A stretch of DNA of 64,000 nucleotides, taken from NCBI GenBank assembly GCA_022925895.1, contig JAKSYS010000152.1, positions 1 to 64,000 of the forward strand, given 5' to 3'. Positions 10,618-22,388 of the stretch are shown piece by piece. The translations under genes and the position numbers were made by a program. The stretch is from Fragilaria crotonensis (lineage: Eukaryota; Bacillariophyta; Fragilariophyceae; Fragilariales; Fragilariaceae). Numbering within the stretch: position 1 is the first letter of the stretch; each line of letters starts with the position of its first letter. The notes under the pieces were generated by a model, which had not been told where the DNA came from, did not search any database, and worked only from the letters and a program-made list of their open reading frames with translations.

Positions 10618-12418
10618 ATGAATGTAAACAGAGAAGCAGCAGAGGCAACAGCAAACAACGACAGGCATCCCGAAACAATCAAATCGTACCAAGGGATAAT
10701 CAAACGGATGAAAGATTTTGCACAACAAAACGAGAACTGGGGTGAGGGTATATTTGATGATCCACCACTCCCAGATGAGTTTATCAAGGAATTCATGGGC
10801 ATGCAGTCCCAACAGAAGGATGATGGTTCAGTCAGAACTGCGCCAACACTCAGAAAAAATGTGTCGGCACTGAAATGGTGGTACAGCACACAAGAGCCAG
10901 TGGTCAGGTGTCTGCTGACCTCGATACTTTTCTTGCACGGTTCAATAAGGGCACAAGAGAAAGATTGCTAACCTCAAGGCAGATGGAACAATGGACCAGC
11001 ATGAAGGGAAAGTTGGTTACTCATTCACTGCCTTTGTATTTCTTGCAAAACTTTTTTTCGAGGATTTTGGAACTGCGACAAATTATGCACACCTTTTCTT
11101 TGTCCTTACATGGAATCTCATTGCAAGGGCGATCACAGTAGCAAACATGAAGTACGATTTCATTCACATGGATAATGACATGATTGTGGTCCTTCCGCCA
11201 CGAAGCAAAACTGACCAAGCAGGAGAACGGGTTGAAGGAAAGCATATTGCAGCAAATCCTTTCAATCCTGTTATTTGTCCAGTTTTATCACTTGCGAGAC
11301 ATGTGTTTAGTGATGGCAGCCGAACAAGGTACAGCAGTGTTTTCACTCGAGATGCATATGACCGATTTGGAGAAGTATTTTTTGATACTGTGCGATCTGA
11401 GAGGGCACAAGAATACCTTCAGGTGAGCGGAAACAAGCTTGGAAAGCACTCTGGGCGCAAGGCTGGAGCAACGTATTGTGCATCATTTCCCGGAGGCCCA
11501 GATCGCGATGCAATTTGTCAACGTGCAGATTGGTCACTGGGTGGAGTCCGTGATCGGTATATTACAGCTGTTAACAATGGAAATGACCAATTTGTGGCTC
11601 GTAATGTCAGGGCTTGACTTTCAATCAGCATCATTTGCCACCCTTCCACCGCATTTCAGCCTGGATGATGTTGCTGATTTCGGTCATCTTGAATTCTGTA
11701 ATAGACGTTGGTGCCTATCCCGAGCAATTTCAGGGATGCCTGCCATGTCTTCTAGCCACACTGGCATATCATTATGACTACCTTGATCAGACACTTGGTC
11801 AGCATGATCGCTTACGCTCATCTAGGTTGTGGACATCCGGACACCTGCCAAACTTGCAAATGAAAGTATTACTCGGGAACGGACACTGTAAAGCAACAGG
11901 AATGACGGCAACAGGTGTACCACCGCATATTGTTCAAGTTGTTGCAACAGAGCAGATAAAGGAGACATTGATTCAACAAGTACAAGAAATCCGTGGTGAT
12001 ATTGCTGAAGTACCCGAGAAAATGTGCGCGCAGTTGCTGCAGCAATTTGAAGTCAACGGTGCATTACCCATGACATTTGCCAATGTTCAGTCTATGCTAA
12101 CGACAATGCAAGAGCAGCTTTTAAAGCAACTCAGAGAGGCAGGAAAGGGATCGGAGGAACGGTCAAATGCCTCTGAAGCTCCAACTCGGAGAGTTGTGAA
12201 GTGGCTCACTTGGTATCATCCCGATCGTGGTAAATTCTTCAAGGTGCCCCCAGACTTTGCATTCCCAGACATTGACAGTAAAGCCGTGCTGGGATCTATT
12301 CTTGCATGGCAATGAACTCCTGAGGATAAGGCCATATCGACTGTTGGACAATGAGGACATGAGAACACATGCAGACCGATGCCGGTTGTCTAACATGAAG
12401 GTAGTTTGCAATTCATAA
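10618..12418 (+). pseudogene. Crypton-type tyrosine recombinase, frame-disrupted
   Basis: The protein is a tyrosine recombinase (phage-integrase fold) with no reverse transcriptase nearby, which fits a Crypton DNA transposon. The N-terminal SAM-like part starts at 10618 (HPETIKSYQGIIKRMKDFAQ). The catalytic part at 10991-11617 shows an arginine in LTWNLIARAITVANMKYDFI, a lysine region (RSKTDQAGE), HSGRKAGATYCAS with the H-x-x-R pair, a DW position, and RDRYI with the likely nucleophile tyrosine. A downstream helical region (11640-12300) ends in a conserved block, KWLTWYHPDRGKFFKVPPDF, and then RIRPYRLL. Frame changes occur near 10930, 11620-11690 and 12285, so this copy is interrupted. A DIRS retroelement is an alternative but no RT was seen. 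Confidence 0.75.
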
Positions 12419-12429
12419 TTCAGCATGTC

Positions 12430-13290
12430 CACGGAAGTGATGCTGATGAGAACAATGGAAGGACTGCTGATGTGCTCGATTCACAACCCGAGATAACTGA
12501 CAATTTGTTTGCTGGTGCCTGGCCACTGGCCGTAGGAAAGCTTACAAAAAGAATGACCGTCGAGAGAAGATTAGGGGATTTGGTGATGACTACAGTGTAC
12601 ACACCTCATACGAAAGTATCGACGATCCGGGCAAGAGTGATTTTCAGGGCAAGATTTGCATTTAATTTTCAGGGCAAGAGTTGTATTAAATACTGATTCA
12701 AGTTATATCGCTATATACATAATGATGGTTGTCTCCGGCCTTCTTGAATGTTTGGACAAGATTTGATTGAATCCAGTCTTCATTTATCCATTGAGCATCA
12801 GAATCTGGTTACAAATCCAATAAAGAACTCTTGGGAAAGTATGGCACATTATTGACTGGCTCCCGCGAGCAGTTTGAAATAAAATTTGGATTTTGATGCC
12901 CTTCACTGATATCTTATCTCTCCGGTCACCATGCTCCTGGATAAAAGATAGATTAGACGAGAACGTACATGAATGCAAAGGCAAGTGAATGTCATGCGTG
13001 CAAATCATCCTCGCACCTTGACAAGAATATTATTGAGAATTGACTTTTTGCAGGAAAGTTGCTTCACGCACCAATCAGACACAACATCCTCCAAGCCTGA
13101 TTGTTGCTACCGCATACAAATCACCTTACAAGAAGCAACCACACAAACAAGTGATGCCTTTGCTTCTTTCAATGAGGAACAAAGTGCTGTTTTGTTTGTT
13201 GTCATTTGCAATGAGTAAAGTGTTGTGCTATAATCATAGTACTGCATGATGCGGGTCCGAGTCAAATGCATCATGATGAATGGTGCTTGA
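12430..13290. other. AT-rich gene-free DNA after the Crypton
   Basis: No homologous coding sequence was recognised. Short open frames have no motif. Composition is more AT-rich than in the gene islands. Confidence 0.35.
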
Positions 13291-13298
13291 GTAAATTA

Positions 13299-13785
13299 TT
13301 TGATTGGCCAAATCGATTGAATGCTTAAGTATTCCAGTCACTAAGTAATTTCCAATGTCAATCTAAATAAAATTTCACTTATCTAAGTAGAGGCATACTT
13401 AAGTATTCCAGTCACTAAGTATTTTCCAATGTCAATCTAAATAAAATTTCACGCATCTAAGTAAAGGGCAGTAGATTTGGTTTGATTTAACTCCTTTGAG
13501 TTTCAGAAAATTATTTGATTGGCCAAATCAATTGGTAACTTAAGGAGCCCCATCTTTAAGTATTTGCAGTTGCAACTGTAAGTAAAATCAATGTACTGCC
13601 TTTCGGTTTCAGAAAAACATTTGATTGGTTAAATTAGTTGCTTACTAAGTTCCTCACTTGTAAGTATTGGCCTTTGCTCATGTAATTAAAATAGCTGACT
13701 TGTGTTTGATTTGCAAACTCATTCTAAGTAAAACTGATGTACTGCGTTTTAGTTTGGAAAATATTTGATTGGCCAAAATAATTGC
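13299..13785. repeat. degenerate repeats with ATTTGATTGGCCAAAT word
   Basis: The near-palindrome ATTTGATTGGCCAAAT occurs near 13299, 13511 and 13763, with a variant near 13619. Inside is a 74-bp direct duplication: the block starting CTTAAGTATTCCAGTCACTA is at 13324 and again at 13398, with only a few differences. TAAGTA words occur throughout. This is likely part of a repeat element; no ends were defined. Confidence 0.6.
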
Positions 13786-13952
13786 GAGCTGACGCAACGC
13801 ACCTCTACACTAAATAATGCCGTACTGTACAAGGACGTACATAGGATGTACATGTACCGGCACTGGGAGCTGGGACTACTTCCAGTGCCGCTCGAATACA
13901 GTACTGTGTACTGTGCATTCCTCTACTGGAGCGGACGTATTGGAGCTTTCGA

Positions 13953-13997
13953 CGGTTGTCAGATAGCATCTGACAAAACCCGTGGGTTATAAGATCC
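13953..13997. repeat. half copy of the GATCCC hairpin family
   Basis: The sequence resembles the right half of the element at 10316-10403: TGTCAGAT, an ATCTGACAAAACC block and a terminal GATCC. The left arm is not recognised. Confidence 0.35.
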
Positions 13998-14299
13998 TTT
14001 TCCTTCGCGAGTACTGTACTGCGATACTGTAGGACTAGTACTAGTACTAGTTCTTCTACATACAGTGTATGATATATGTTTAGCTTGGAACTGCAGAAAC
14101 GTCTTCCGACTTCACCACTTCCGAAATAGAACAAGGAAGATACATGAAACGTGAAGTATCTTTGGAACGAGGTGATAGCGTCCATGTACGAACAAATGAT
14201 ATGAGCAGCAGCGAACTATCAGGTACTCCAGTCAACAGCTATCACCTACACATTGATCTTTCCTGCAACACCTACCAGATTGTTCCTCGATATTGACAA

Positions 14300-15658
14300 T
14301 GTGGTCGGCTGTGCTCGTTCCTGGATTCATACTTCTTGATTACGGACCGACAGTCCTATCGGTACCGAGGTCAGGGCTGGAACAGCGAGCTCTCACTCAG
14401 TTATCTGTTGTTAGTCAATCCTCAAATAATGGCTCAAGCTGGAGTTCCTCATGACGATGCCGTGTTCGCGACTGCAGTGTCCGCAGCGCTTTCTTGCTTC
14501 ATCATTGGCTTTGGTGGCAATCTGCCCTTCGGTTGTGCGCCGGGTCTAGGGCTGAGCGCATACTAACGTTCGGATTGTGCAGGCTGAACTTTGTACACTT
14601 CCAAGCCTTGACAGCCTGTTGGTGGTCTGGAGTCCTTGTCTTGCTTGTCTCACTTTCTGGCTTGGCACGACTTTTGATGAAAACTGTTCCGCACGCTATC
14701 AAGTTGGCGATTGTGGTTGGAATGGGATTGCTTATTGCGATGATTGGAATGGTAAGCGTCAGTCTTATTGTGGCAAACCCCAAGACGTTGGTCGAGCTTG
14801 GTGATGTCTTTAACGACAGAACACTGCAGCTCTTCTTGGTGGGGATTCTCATGCTGGCCTCCCTGCTCTATCATGATATCAAGGGTGCAATTCTGATTGG
14901 AATCGCATTTCTGACCCTTGTTGACTGGACCATGAACAATTCCTGGCCATCAGCGGTGGCTGAAGTTCCTAATTTTCATCCAAATGACTACCTTTCGAAT
15001 CTTCTGGTCATTTTTGATCCCGCCAAAGCATCTACGCTTCTCGTTGCTGTTGGCGCGTTCGTTCTCATTTGTATCTTCGACATCTCAGGTGTTCTTTACG
15101 GTCTGGCAACATTAGGAGGCCTTCAAAACCCAGAAACTGACGAAATTCCTGGCTCCTTGTGGGCTTTTATCGCTTCATCTGTTGGTACTATTGTAGCTTC
15201 TTCCTGCGGATCTACTCCCATTATTGTCTGTGTCAGTGTACCTCCGGCGTTCGCGAAGGAGGCCGAACTGGATTAACTGCGGTCATGGGAATCTACTTCA
15301 CCTCTTCGATCTTCTTAGCACCCTGTTCGGTGCAGTCCCCGATCTTGCCACAGCGCCTGTCTTGGTTATGGTGGGTGTCATGATGATGCCAGAAGCCGCG
15401 AAAATTGAATGGGGCAACATGAACGATGCCCTTCCAGCGTTCTTGACAATCATCCTCATGCCCCTCACTTACAGCATTACGAATGGAATGATATTCGGTC
15501 TGCTGACTTCCATAGGGTTCTACTTCACGACTGGCCAGTTCTGGATCGATGCCCAGACCATTCCAACTTGCAAAGTGGAGAGTAATGCGACACCCGAGAC
15601 TGAGAACTTTTTGCCAGCCAATGATAAGGTTTCAACTCCTGAATATGGAACCGTTTAG
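14300..15658 (+). CDS. NCS2 (AzgA-type) purine permease, apparent frameshifts
   Basis: The gene encodes a multi-span nucleobase transporter of the AzgA branch of NCS2, which imports hypoxanthine, guanine or adenine by proton symport. Family landmarks appear in order: GTEVRAGTA, LSYLLLVNPQIMAQAG, the substrate-binding NLPFGCAPGLGLSAY, a run of TM segments with KLAIVVGMGLLIAMIGM, DISGVLYGLA, GSTPIIV followed by GVREGGRTGLTAV, then ATAPVLVMVGVMMM and DALPAFLTIILMPLTYSITNG. These lie in successive frames, with changes near 14390, 14565, 15240 and 15320 and no break inside a conserved block. Either this is a recent pseudogene or the assembly has indel errors; the intact motifs favour the latter. 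The true start is not resolved; an intron near the 5' end is possible. Confidence 0.8.
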
Positions 15659-15779
15659 GCTCATGCCAAATGCAGTATCCCAGGCTCTTGAACACATGAT
15701 TGACTATATTGGTAGTCTCTGGAGTCTAGAGATAGCACTAGATGGTGCCATAGTACTCCAGACTCCAGAGTCCTGACTC

Positions 15780-16110
15780 CACATAGTACAATTGTTATGG
15801 AAATGCATGTGGCACACCTGGTACCTGGTACAGTACCTTGTATGCTTGCTCGACTATACCGGTAGACTCTAAGCGAGAGTAGTAGTACGCTGTCTGCAGT
15901 ATTCAGTACGAATGCGTGGTAGACGGTAGCAGTGCAGTACTACACTACGAAATGATACCAGCCCCGCAGAACTTGGTATGTGTGGCGATATGCATGATTA
16001 TGTACTTTATGCACCTGGTTCAACTATCATACAATACCAGTACGCGTACTCCTATGAACGTAGTACCAGGTACAAGTACTAGTACCTGGTACTATGGTAC
16101 TGTACCATTC
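15780..16110. repeat. GTAC-rich intergenic tract
   Basis: The tract has many GTACC, GGTAC and AGTAC words with local palindromes such as GGTACCAGGTAC-like strings. No gene is present. Confidence 0.55.
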
Positions 16111-16140
16111 TTTCCGATCTCTGATCCTCGAACAGGATCT

Positions 16141-17093
16141 GGGACATCCGGAAAATCGTGTCGTTGAGGACGTGGAGGACAGAATTATGGAGCAATGCAA
16201 TCAAATGACCGAATTATTAAAACTAGAAAATAGCTCGAAAAATGATGTGTCATTTGGATGGAAGATAGAACAGACACGCTGACAAAGAATGAAAGTTATA
16301 GACATATTCAAACACGAAAGGTATTTTAAATCATTCGATGGAAAACGGTTATCGAAATATGAAATTATTACAATGTAGGCCGGCGCGCGAAGAGCTTGGC
16401 AGGCGCGTAACTCTTGATTCATCGGTCGGCCGGCGCGCAACGGCAAAAAGTTCAACATAAATCCCGGTTCATGTTTTCGGTTCATTGAGAATCCCGGTTC
16501 ATTTTTCCGGTTCATTTAGAATCCCGGTTCATTTTTTTGGTTCATTAAGAATCCCGATTCATTCTTTCGGTCATTTAGAATACGGTTATTTTTTTGGTCA
16601 ATTAAGAATCCTGCTTCTATTCTTTGGTCATAAGGAGTCCCGGTTCATTAACTGTATTCAAGAGAAATCCGGTTCATCAAACCGTGTTCATCAAAAATCC
16701 GGTTCATCATAATCGGTTCATCGAAAATCCGGTTCATCAAAATCGGTTCATCGAAAATCTGGTTCATCGAAATCGGTTCAATGGAAATCGTGTTCGGAGC
16801 GATGTCCATACATGCAAACTTGAGTTTGTGGCCGGCCGGCGCAGAAGTATTATTGTCGCCTTCCATCTTCTGATGACGTTATATGATCGTTATTAATATG
16901 CGTTAACGACAAATTTTTTTCTTTAGGTGTCTGTGCCTATGATAGGCGGGGAAAATCAATGAGTATGATACAGGAGCTCTGCCTGGCATCGTACAGTACC
17001 CTTGTACGGTTTCCCGCCATGCTCCCGACAAGAACCACTCGTATCCCCAAAAACTTCGAAATGTTTGGGTTAACCCGGAATTCCGGATGTCCC
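16141..17093. mobile_element. inverted-repeat element carrying a GGTTCAT array
   Basis: The 13-base string GGGACATCCGGAA at 16141 reappears inverted at 17081-17093 (TTCCGGATGTCCC). Between them, 16380-16440 holds GC-rich GGCCGGCGCG words. From 16455 to 16795 the words GGTTCAT and ATCCCGGTTCAT recur more than ten times, first separated by T-runs and later by AAAATC and GAAATC spacers. A GGCCGGCCGGCGC string follows near 16830. No ORF with a recognisable product is present. No target duplication was seen, so the element boundaries are tentative. Confidence 0.45.
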
Positions 17094-17289
17094 TGGTGTC
17101 GAGTGGGTGCTACCGGTACTGGTAGTCTGTAGTCTGTATGTAGCCTGTAGGCTAGACTAGTCAAAAGTTTATACATGTATGTTTATGTCGGATCCGGCCC
17201 AGGCAACTTTCGATTACAGTACTGCAATCCAGCATACATCTACCGAGTGCTCCGCATACTCAGAGTACATCTACTATCATAGTACGCTT

Positions 17290-18012
17290 TTCTGTTCTTG
17301 GGAGTCAATTGTGACGGCATGTTTCAGAGGCGTTAAGACGACACGACTTAAGTTTCAACCAAGCTTGCCTATCTGGTCTCACAAATCCATCACACCAATT
17401 GTCTTCCATGCCAACAGAACATACAACAACAACAACGACCAAGTCGTCTACGCCCAATACATCAGGAGCGTCCCAACCGCTCTAGTGACATCTACGAGTA
17501 CGACGTTTCTATCGAACATGATGCGGACGTCGCTTACTGTGCGCATGCGGCGACAAGTGCACCGATAGCTGTGGCCACGCCTGCTGGCAAAATCCCTCCG
17601 AAGACCAAACCATCAAGCTTTGCGGATGCTAATTCGTCAACCAAACCTCCCACCGTAGGATCATACTCTCAACCAGATCGACCTACCGCAACCATATTGA
17701 CAACAGCCACCACAACGACGGTGCCCCTCCTCATCCATGCAATGCAATAACAGGAAATGAATTTCTCTTTCTGATGAAAAAGATCGCAAACGCAAAACAT
17801 TAGGCACCGGTATCCTCTGGGGACTGTAGGATTTCTCATTCTTGGACCGATAGGAGCGGTAGCCTTGGGAAGGCCTAGCCATCGCTACCAAACAATCCCT
17901 CAAACGCCAAGAGCGCACAATACGTCAGCAATTTGAGAATCAGGGTACGCTCGACAAGCCGGTGGCCACTTCACGTACCTCAGCCGACGACAAGAAGAAG
18001 ATTGCATCGTAG
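17290..18012 (+). CDS. hypothetical small membrane protein, apparent frameshifts
   Basis: The plus strand reads as coding in patches. At 17520-17750 there is a Pro/Thr/Ser-rich segment (IPPKTKPSSFADANSS), then from about 17770 a basic stretch (DEKDRKRK). A glycine-rich transmembrane helix follows, with GTGILWG and GFLILGPIGAVALG in two frames. The C-terminus is charged (SLKRQERTIRQQFENQGTL) and ends with DDKKKIAS and a stop at 18012. Frame changes occur near 17830 and 17880. The TM segment has the small-residue packing pattern GxxxG. I do not recognise the family, and the 5' limit is uncertain. Confidence 0.4.
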
Positions 18013-18178
18013 ATAGGCGGATGCAATTATGACGCTTTAGCAATAGATACAACTTAGTTCATCACGGAATTATAGGTAGGATACACGTGCAACAACTTCT
18101 TCTCATGAATATAGGTGACTAGAGTTATCTACCTCGGTTTCCTCGCCTTCCTTCCTCATCTCACAAATCCTTGCATAC

Positions 18179-18840
18179 TTAATTGCCCAGAGCTTTCTCG
18201 GCTTTGCAAGCCTTCCAGCATGCTGAGTCAAAGAGTGCGCAGTCGTCGCATTCCCAGGGAAAGCCTTGTTGCGAATCTTCATGTAGTCAGGTAGTGGCCC
18301 ATGAGGGCGTGCTCGTGTTCTCCAAAGAGGACGTCCTTCATAGAAGAAATGAAGCAAATGGGAAAACCAACCGCGAACGAGATCTTAACCCACTTCCACA
18401 TCTCATCGACCTCCTCGGCATGAGAGTGACCACCGTGCTTCGACTTCAATTCCTTTTGGTAGGCCAATCGAGCTCGGATTTGTTCCAGAGCATCTTTCTT
18501 CATGGCCTCCTCGGAACCATAACGAGGGACCGTGGTGGCAGATCGACGCTGCAAGGCGGCAGCGGCGGAACGAGACGCGAGGCAGCGGGCGGCAATCTGC
18601 AAGAGACAAGCGAAATTAGAAAAATTCAATCAGAACAATACGGAAATTCAAAAGGTGAATATGAAAAAGGAATTAACGGCAGAAGTCCTTCCGAATTCTT
18701 GATTTCAATTCTCGACAACACATGTCAAACAATGAAAGATAAAGACCAAACATGTTGGATTACATGTAATTTCCGCAGAGTGCAGTTGGGAGTTGATATT
18801 GCCATAAGAGGAGGTGACAACAGGTGAAAGCACGCACCAT
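18179..18840 (-). CDS. COX6A: cytochrome c oxidase subunit 6A (COX6A), apparent frameshifts
   Basis: This is a small nuclear-encoded subunit of mitochondrial complex IV. The proposed model starts with an exon ending right after the ATG at 18840-18838. It is followed by a 241-bp GT-AG intron (18837-18597; donor GTGCGT, acceptor CTTGCAG), then the main exon from 18596. Splicing gives an N-terminus MIAARCLASRSAAAALQRRS, a typical mitochondrial presequence. The mature part has a charged helix (EQIRARLAYQKEL), a TM region after EMWKWVKISF, HEHA, and the family's Y-x-K-I-R-x-K-x-FPW motif (DYMKIRNKAFPWECDD). It ends with LFDSACWKACKAEKALGN. Two one-base frame changes lie near 18290 and 18245, the second in the CCC of the FPW codons. 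The initiator intron is inferred. Confidence 0.7.
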
Positions 18841-20604
18841 GGTTCAGATGAACTTTAGCGCTGTTGTTGAAAGGCACACAGGTGTTTGAGCTGTGAACAT
18901 CTACATTGGTGATGTACCAGCGCACGATGACGTCTCTACCGGTAGACTCGACTCAAGTACTCGTAGACCCTATCGCTATTTACAGTCTATTTACATAGGT
19001 GTGACATACGACCAGTAATCCATAAACTGTGAACCCGAACCAAACACTCCTACACCGGTACCAGTACAATAGTACTAAGGGTACCGTGTACTACAGTACT
19101 GGAGAACCCGGAGTGCGAGTACAGTGCTGACAACAGGCAACCCAAAAAAACGGGAATCAAAATGTCGTGGCCTTCAGATTTCAGATTCCATGTGATGATT
19201 CATTCGCATATTCATGAATGAATATGACAAATGAAGTATGAACCATCGACGTTGAATGATCATTTCAGCTTGCACAACAGCCATCAGTTTGTTACCATCT
19301 CTATCATAGGTGCTAACACAATGCCAAAATGGACCTGTTTGCCTACCGTGAAATCCTCTATCTCCAAAGGCAACAGATGAAGAACCAACCCACAGATTTG
19401 GGAGGTCCCATCAACACTTGTTTGGCAGTGCAAAGAGTCAACTGATGGAGAAACATTCTGGATCAAAGTAATGTCTGCTGTTGCAAACACCTTCATGCGC
19501 ATGAAACTATGATATGAAGAGAATTCAGGCTTTATTGCTGAAATTTTATATGCTCTAATGCACATGCGATTTGAGCCTCACTTTAAGAATAAAGTATACT
19601 AGTCAAAGACAAAATGGAATGATGATGACGCAACGAAAGCTGCTGAGAGAAAAGATTGAACCAAAAGCGTACTTGTACGGAGTGGAACACCATTGCCAAC
19701 TTTGCATTGGATGCAAGTGGAGATGGAAGAAATCTGCCATGTACATTTGACCAACAAACCTGAATTAAATGACATTGACAAGGTTATTCATACTTTGTAT
19801 ACTCTTGTTTTGTCAAACTCAATGCAATTGAATGCCTGATAAAACAAGTTAATGAGGCTTTTCTGAATTCAATTGAAGGAAAATGCAATTAGCAGCAGGG
19901 AACAGTGAATACAACACCAGATTAATTAGGAAGAAATGAGCACTAGAACTTTATTTAGGACAGCTACCAACGAAGACTGCAGCAAGTGACTCAGCTTTGC
20001 AAGTTTTCAATATGTTCCGGGATGATAATGACAACCCAAAGTCTGCTAGGAATGACAACAAGTTAGCTGTGACCCAGATAGGCTACCTCTGAAAATGATT
20101 CAACAAGAGGCAGTGCTAGCATGCTAATCACGCCATCACACTTCCTTACTGCAAGTTACTAATGGCATGATGCATGGTAATCAAAGTGTTTAAGTTGGCA
20201 ATTAGGTCATGCATTCTGCTAGTTTATGATCACCTTTGAAGTACCGAAAGGAATAAAATCACTATGTCACCAAGATCTCTATTGGACATTGAATTCACAG
20301 GAATGTTAACATTCAGAAGTAGGAAGGAGCCAGCTACCGGTAGCTAGACCAGCTGAAGCTACTCTCCAGGTAATGTATGTTCGTATCCATTGTCCCTTCA
20401 TGCTAATCAAACCATCGGTTATATCTAATATCCCAACACACTTGTCAATTTATATTGACACGATTTAACGTGAATACCACTGGTATCCTGAACGTTGTAT
20501 GCTTGTCTCCACTGTTGCGTTAGTTACAATTCACTACCCCATGGATTTGAGACATTGCATGGGAATCATGATGGACCCCTGCTACGTCCCCCTTCAATAA
20601 CATT
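18841..20604. other. long gene-poor AT-rich interval
   Basis: A GTAC-rich piece lies at 18940-19130. The remainder is AT-rich, with short open frames on both strands, such as 19284-19565 on the minus strand, that have no recognisable motif. It resembles the tracts at 12.4-13.8, 38-41.5 and 62.6-64 kb. At least the last of these is decayed transposon DNA, so this may be too. Confidence 0.3.
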
Positions 20605-20927
20605 CTAAAGCGCTGGGACTCTCTTGCCTGTGTAGCTGTGTAGTCGATATCCATGCATCTGCATGCGTGTGGACGCGTTGGTAACCTCGAAGATTCGCAT
20701 TAGTTCTCGATCATCACGATGATGAGACAAAGTGTTCATTTGCTTCAACAACACTGTACGATTCGCTGAGGCGGTCCTGTCAGCGAGTATCCACATTACC
20801 TGGTGAACTGCGTCGTCGATTGTGCATATTAATTTCGCGAGAGTGTCTAAAGCGACGTCTGCGTCACCTTTCGATGAGTCTGATTGCCTCAAAGGAATAG
20901 TGTCGTCCTTCTCGTCTGAAGTTGGCA
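20605..20927 (-). CDS. hypothetical protein, probably a 3' exon
   Basis: A 107-codon open frame with coherent sequence: an acidic start (DEKDDTIPL), a helical region (LAKLICTIDDAVHQVMWIL), then LKQMNTLSHHRDDRELMRIFEVTNAS and a basic C-terminus. No ATG begins it. A good splice acceptor (CAACTTCAG) sits at its 5' edge, so it is likely the last exon of a spliced gene. It lies 200 bp downstream of the clathrin light chain on the same strand. No family was recognised. Confidence 0.4.
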
Positions 20928-21119
20928 ATCGTTACCAAACAAAGGCAGACAACGTGCAATGACTATAGCAACATATCATAGCGGAATGCATACATTCTAC
21001 GCCACCAAATGCCCAACTTGTTAACGACAACGGCTCCGTTATCATTATGTGTTCGCTATATCCTGGCGCCATTTTTTCCTTCAGCGCTAAAACTCCATTT
21101 CCCCCGCCATCCAATGAAT

Positions 21120-21731
21120 CTACGCCAAAACAGTCGCCCTGTTTGGTTCATTCTTGAGCAAGATCATGACATCCCTCATGCGCTTGACGTCCGCTGTCGC
21201 ATCTCCACTGTCGTGGGAGTTCTACCATCTTGCAGACACGCTGCCACGAGTTGTCATTCTCAAGGTCAGCTTCAATGGCCTCAACTTCTCCTGCTCGTCG
21301 GAGCGGTTCGTGGCCATCTTCGATTCGCGCTTGCTTTCGCGCTGTTGGTGGAAGACCTTCATGGCCTCTTCCGCTGCAGCAATGAATTCCGCCTTGCGAG
21401 CATTCTCCTCGTCCTTGCGTTGAAGCAAAATTGCCTGCCACTCTTCGTTGAATTTCTGCATAGGAGATGGGCCGGATGGTACAATCTGCGCTTCTTCGAC
21501 AGGCTCCTCCCCCATGATGATTGGTTCATCTTCAGGAGGACCACCCAAAAGAATGGGGGCATCGTCTACCGGCACTGTTTCGTCGACAGTTCCAACGAAT
21601 TGATCGCCATATCCAAATTGATCATCCGAAGGAGGGGCGGCGAAATCGTGCATGGTGTCTTCAGGCGGATCACCTAGAATGATTGGTGTATCATCAGGAG
21701 GGGAAGCAAAGTCAGAAGAGAAATCGTCCAT
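21120..21731 (-). CDS. clathrin light chain, apparent frameshifts
   Basis: This is the light chain of the clathrin coat, which binds the heavy-chain hub and regulates vesicle assembly. The N-terminus is acidic and Pro-rich (MDDFSSDF, repeated PPDDTPIIL/PPEDEPIIM units). The central helix starts at MQKFNEEWQAILLQRKDEEN and continues as the charged heavy-chain-binding helix. The C-terminal block has ENDNSWQRVCKMVEL, then DVKRMRDVMILLKNEP and a stop at 21120-21122, the usual light-chain ending. The length of about 203 residues suits the family. The frame changes near 21270 and near 21213, each explained by one base, with conserved sequence on either side. The start at 21731 is supported by the DDF-type N-terminus. 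Confidence 0.85.
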
Positions 21732-22388
21732 GGTGGAATAGTTATGGGTTATCGGTTATGCGGTGATGATGCCCATGCAACAAACAAAGCCTGCCTGTAT
21801 CCTTGGTCCTATGGATATCGTACCTGGTAGGTCATTTCGTACGGAAGCCAATGGAAAAGCAAACGACACGCAGCTTTGGTTTGGCATTTTCCGTCCACGG
21901 TGGAGCGGCCTCAACGTAGAAACAGTACTGTGTGATGAGAGGTCGCGTTCCGTAAAGTTTTTTTCATTGTTTCATTTCCAACGGTACGACGGTTTTCATG
22001 GGCGTTAACGACAAGCAAGACACGTGAACGGATCACGACTCGACCAAAATCACGTTTTGAACACAGAAGCTGGCCAACGAGGAGAGAACTCACGGTTCCT
22101 GCGCGTGTTGCAACTGCGTCCCGCCACCCTGGCTCACAACATTCCTCACCAAGGTCTTACTGTTAAAGGTGCCTCAGGTTGCGGCGACGAGAACAGCTAT
22201 AATTTGCGAAAATGAAAAAGGATGGACATAGTGAAGTGTCGACTCATCGTTAAAACGCATTTTTGTTGGCAAGCCTCAGAACATGAAAGAACACAACGCA
22301 GCCCTATGTACTGCGGCGCCAAGGACTATCGTTAGTTATTGCTGCTGCCAGAGAAACACTGAGGTGTTGATGACTACGCTTACAACAA
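21732..22388. other. intergenic between clathrin light chain and dyskerin
   Basis: About 650 bp without a supported gene. It should contain the clathrin light chain promoter and the dyskerin 3' region. No clear element was identified. Confidence 0.4.

Noticed and set aside
17530-17640. Cys-rich plus-strand frame (CGDKC..CGHAC) as a metal-binding peptide
   Set aside because: It is one of several short open frames there; the neighbouring Pro/Ser-rich frame fits the downstream coding better, and no start or splice sites support it.
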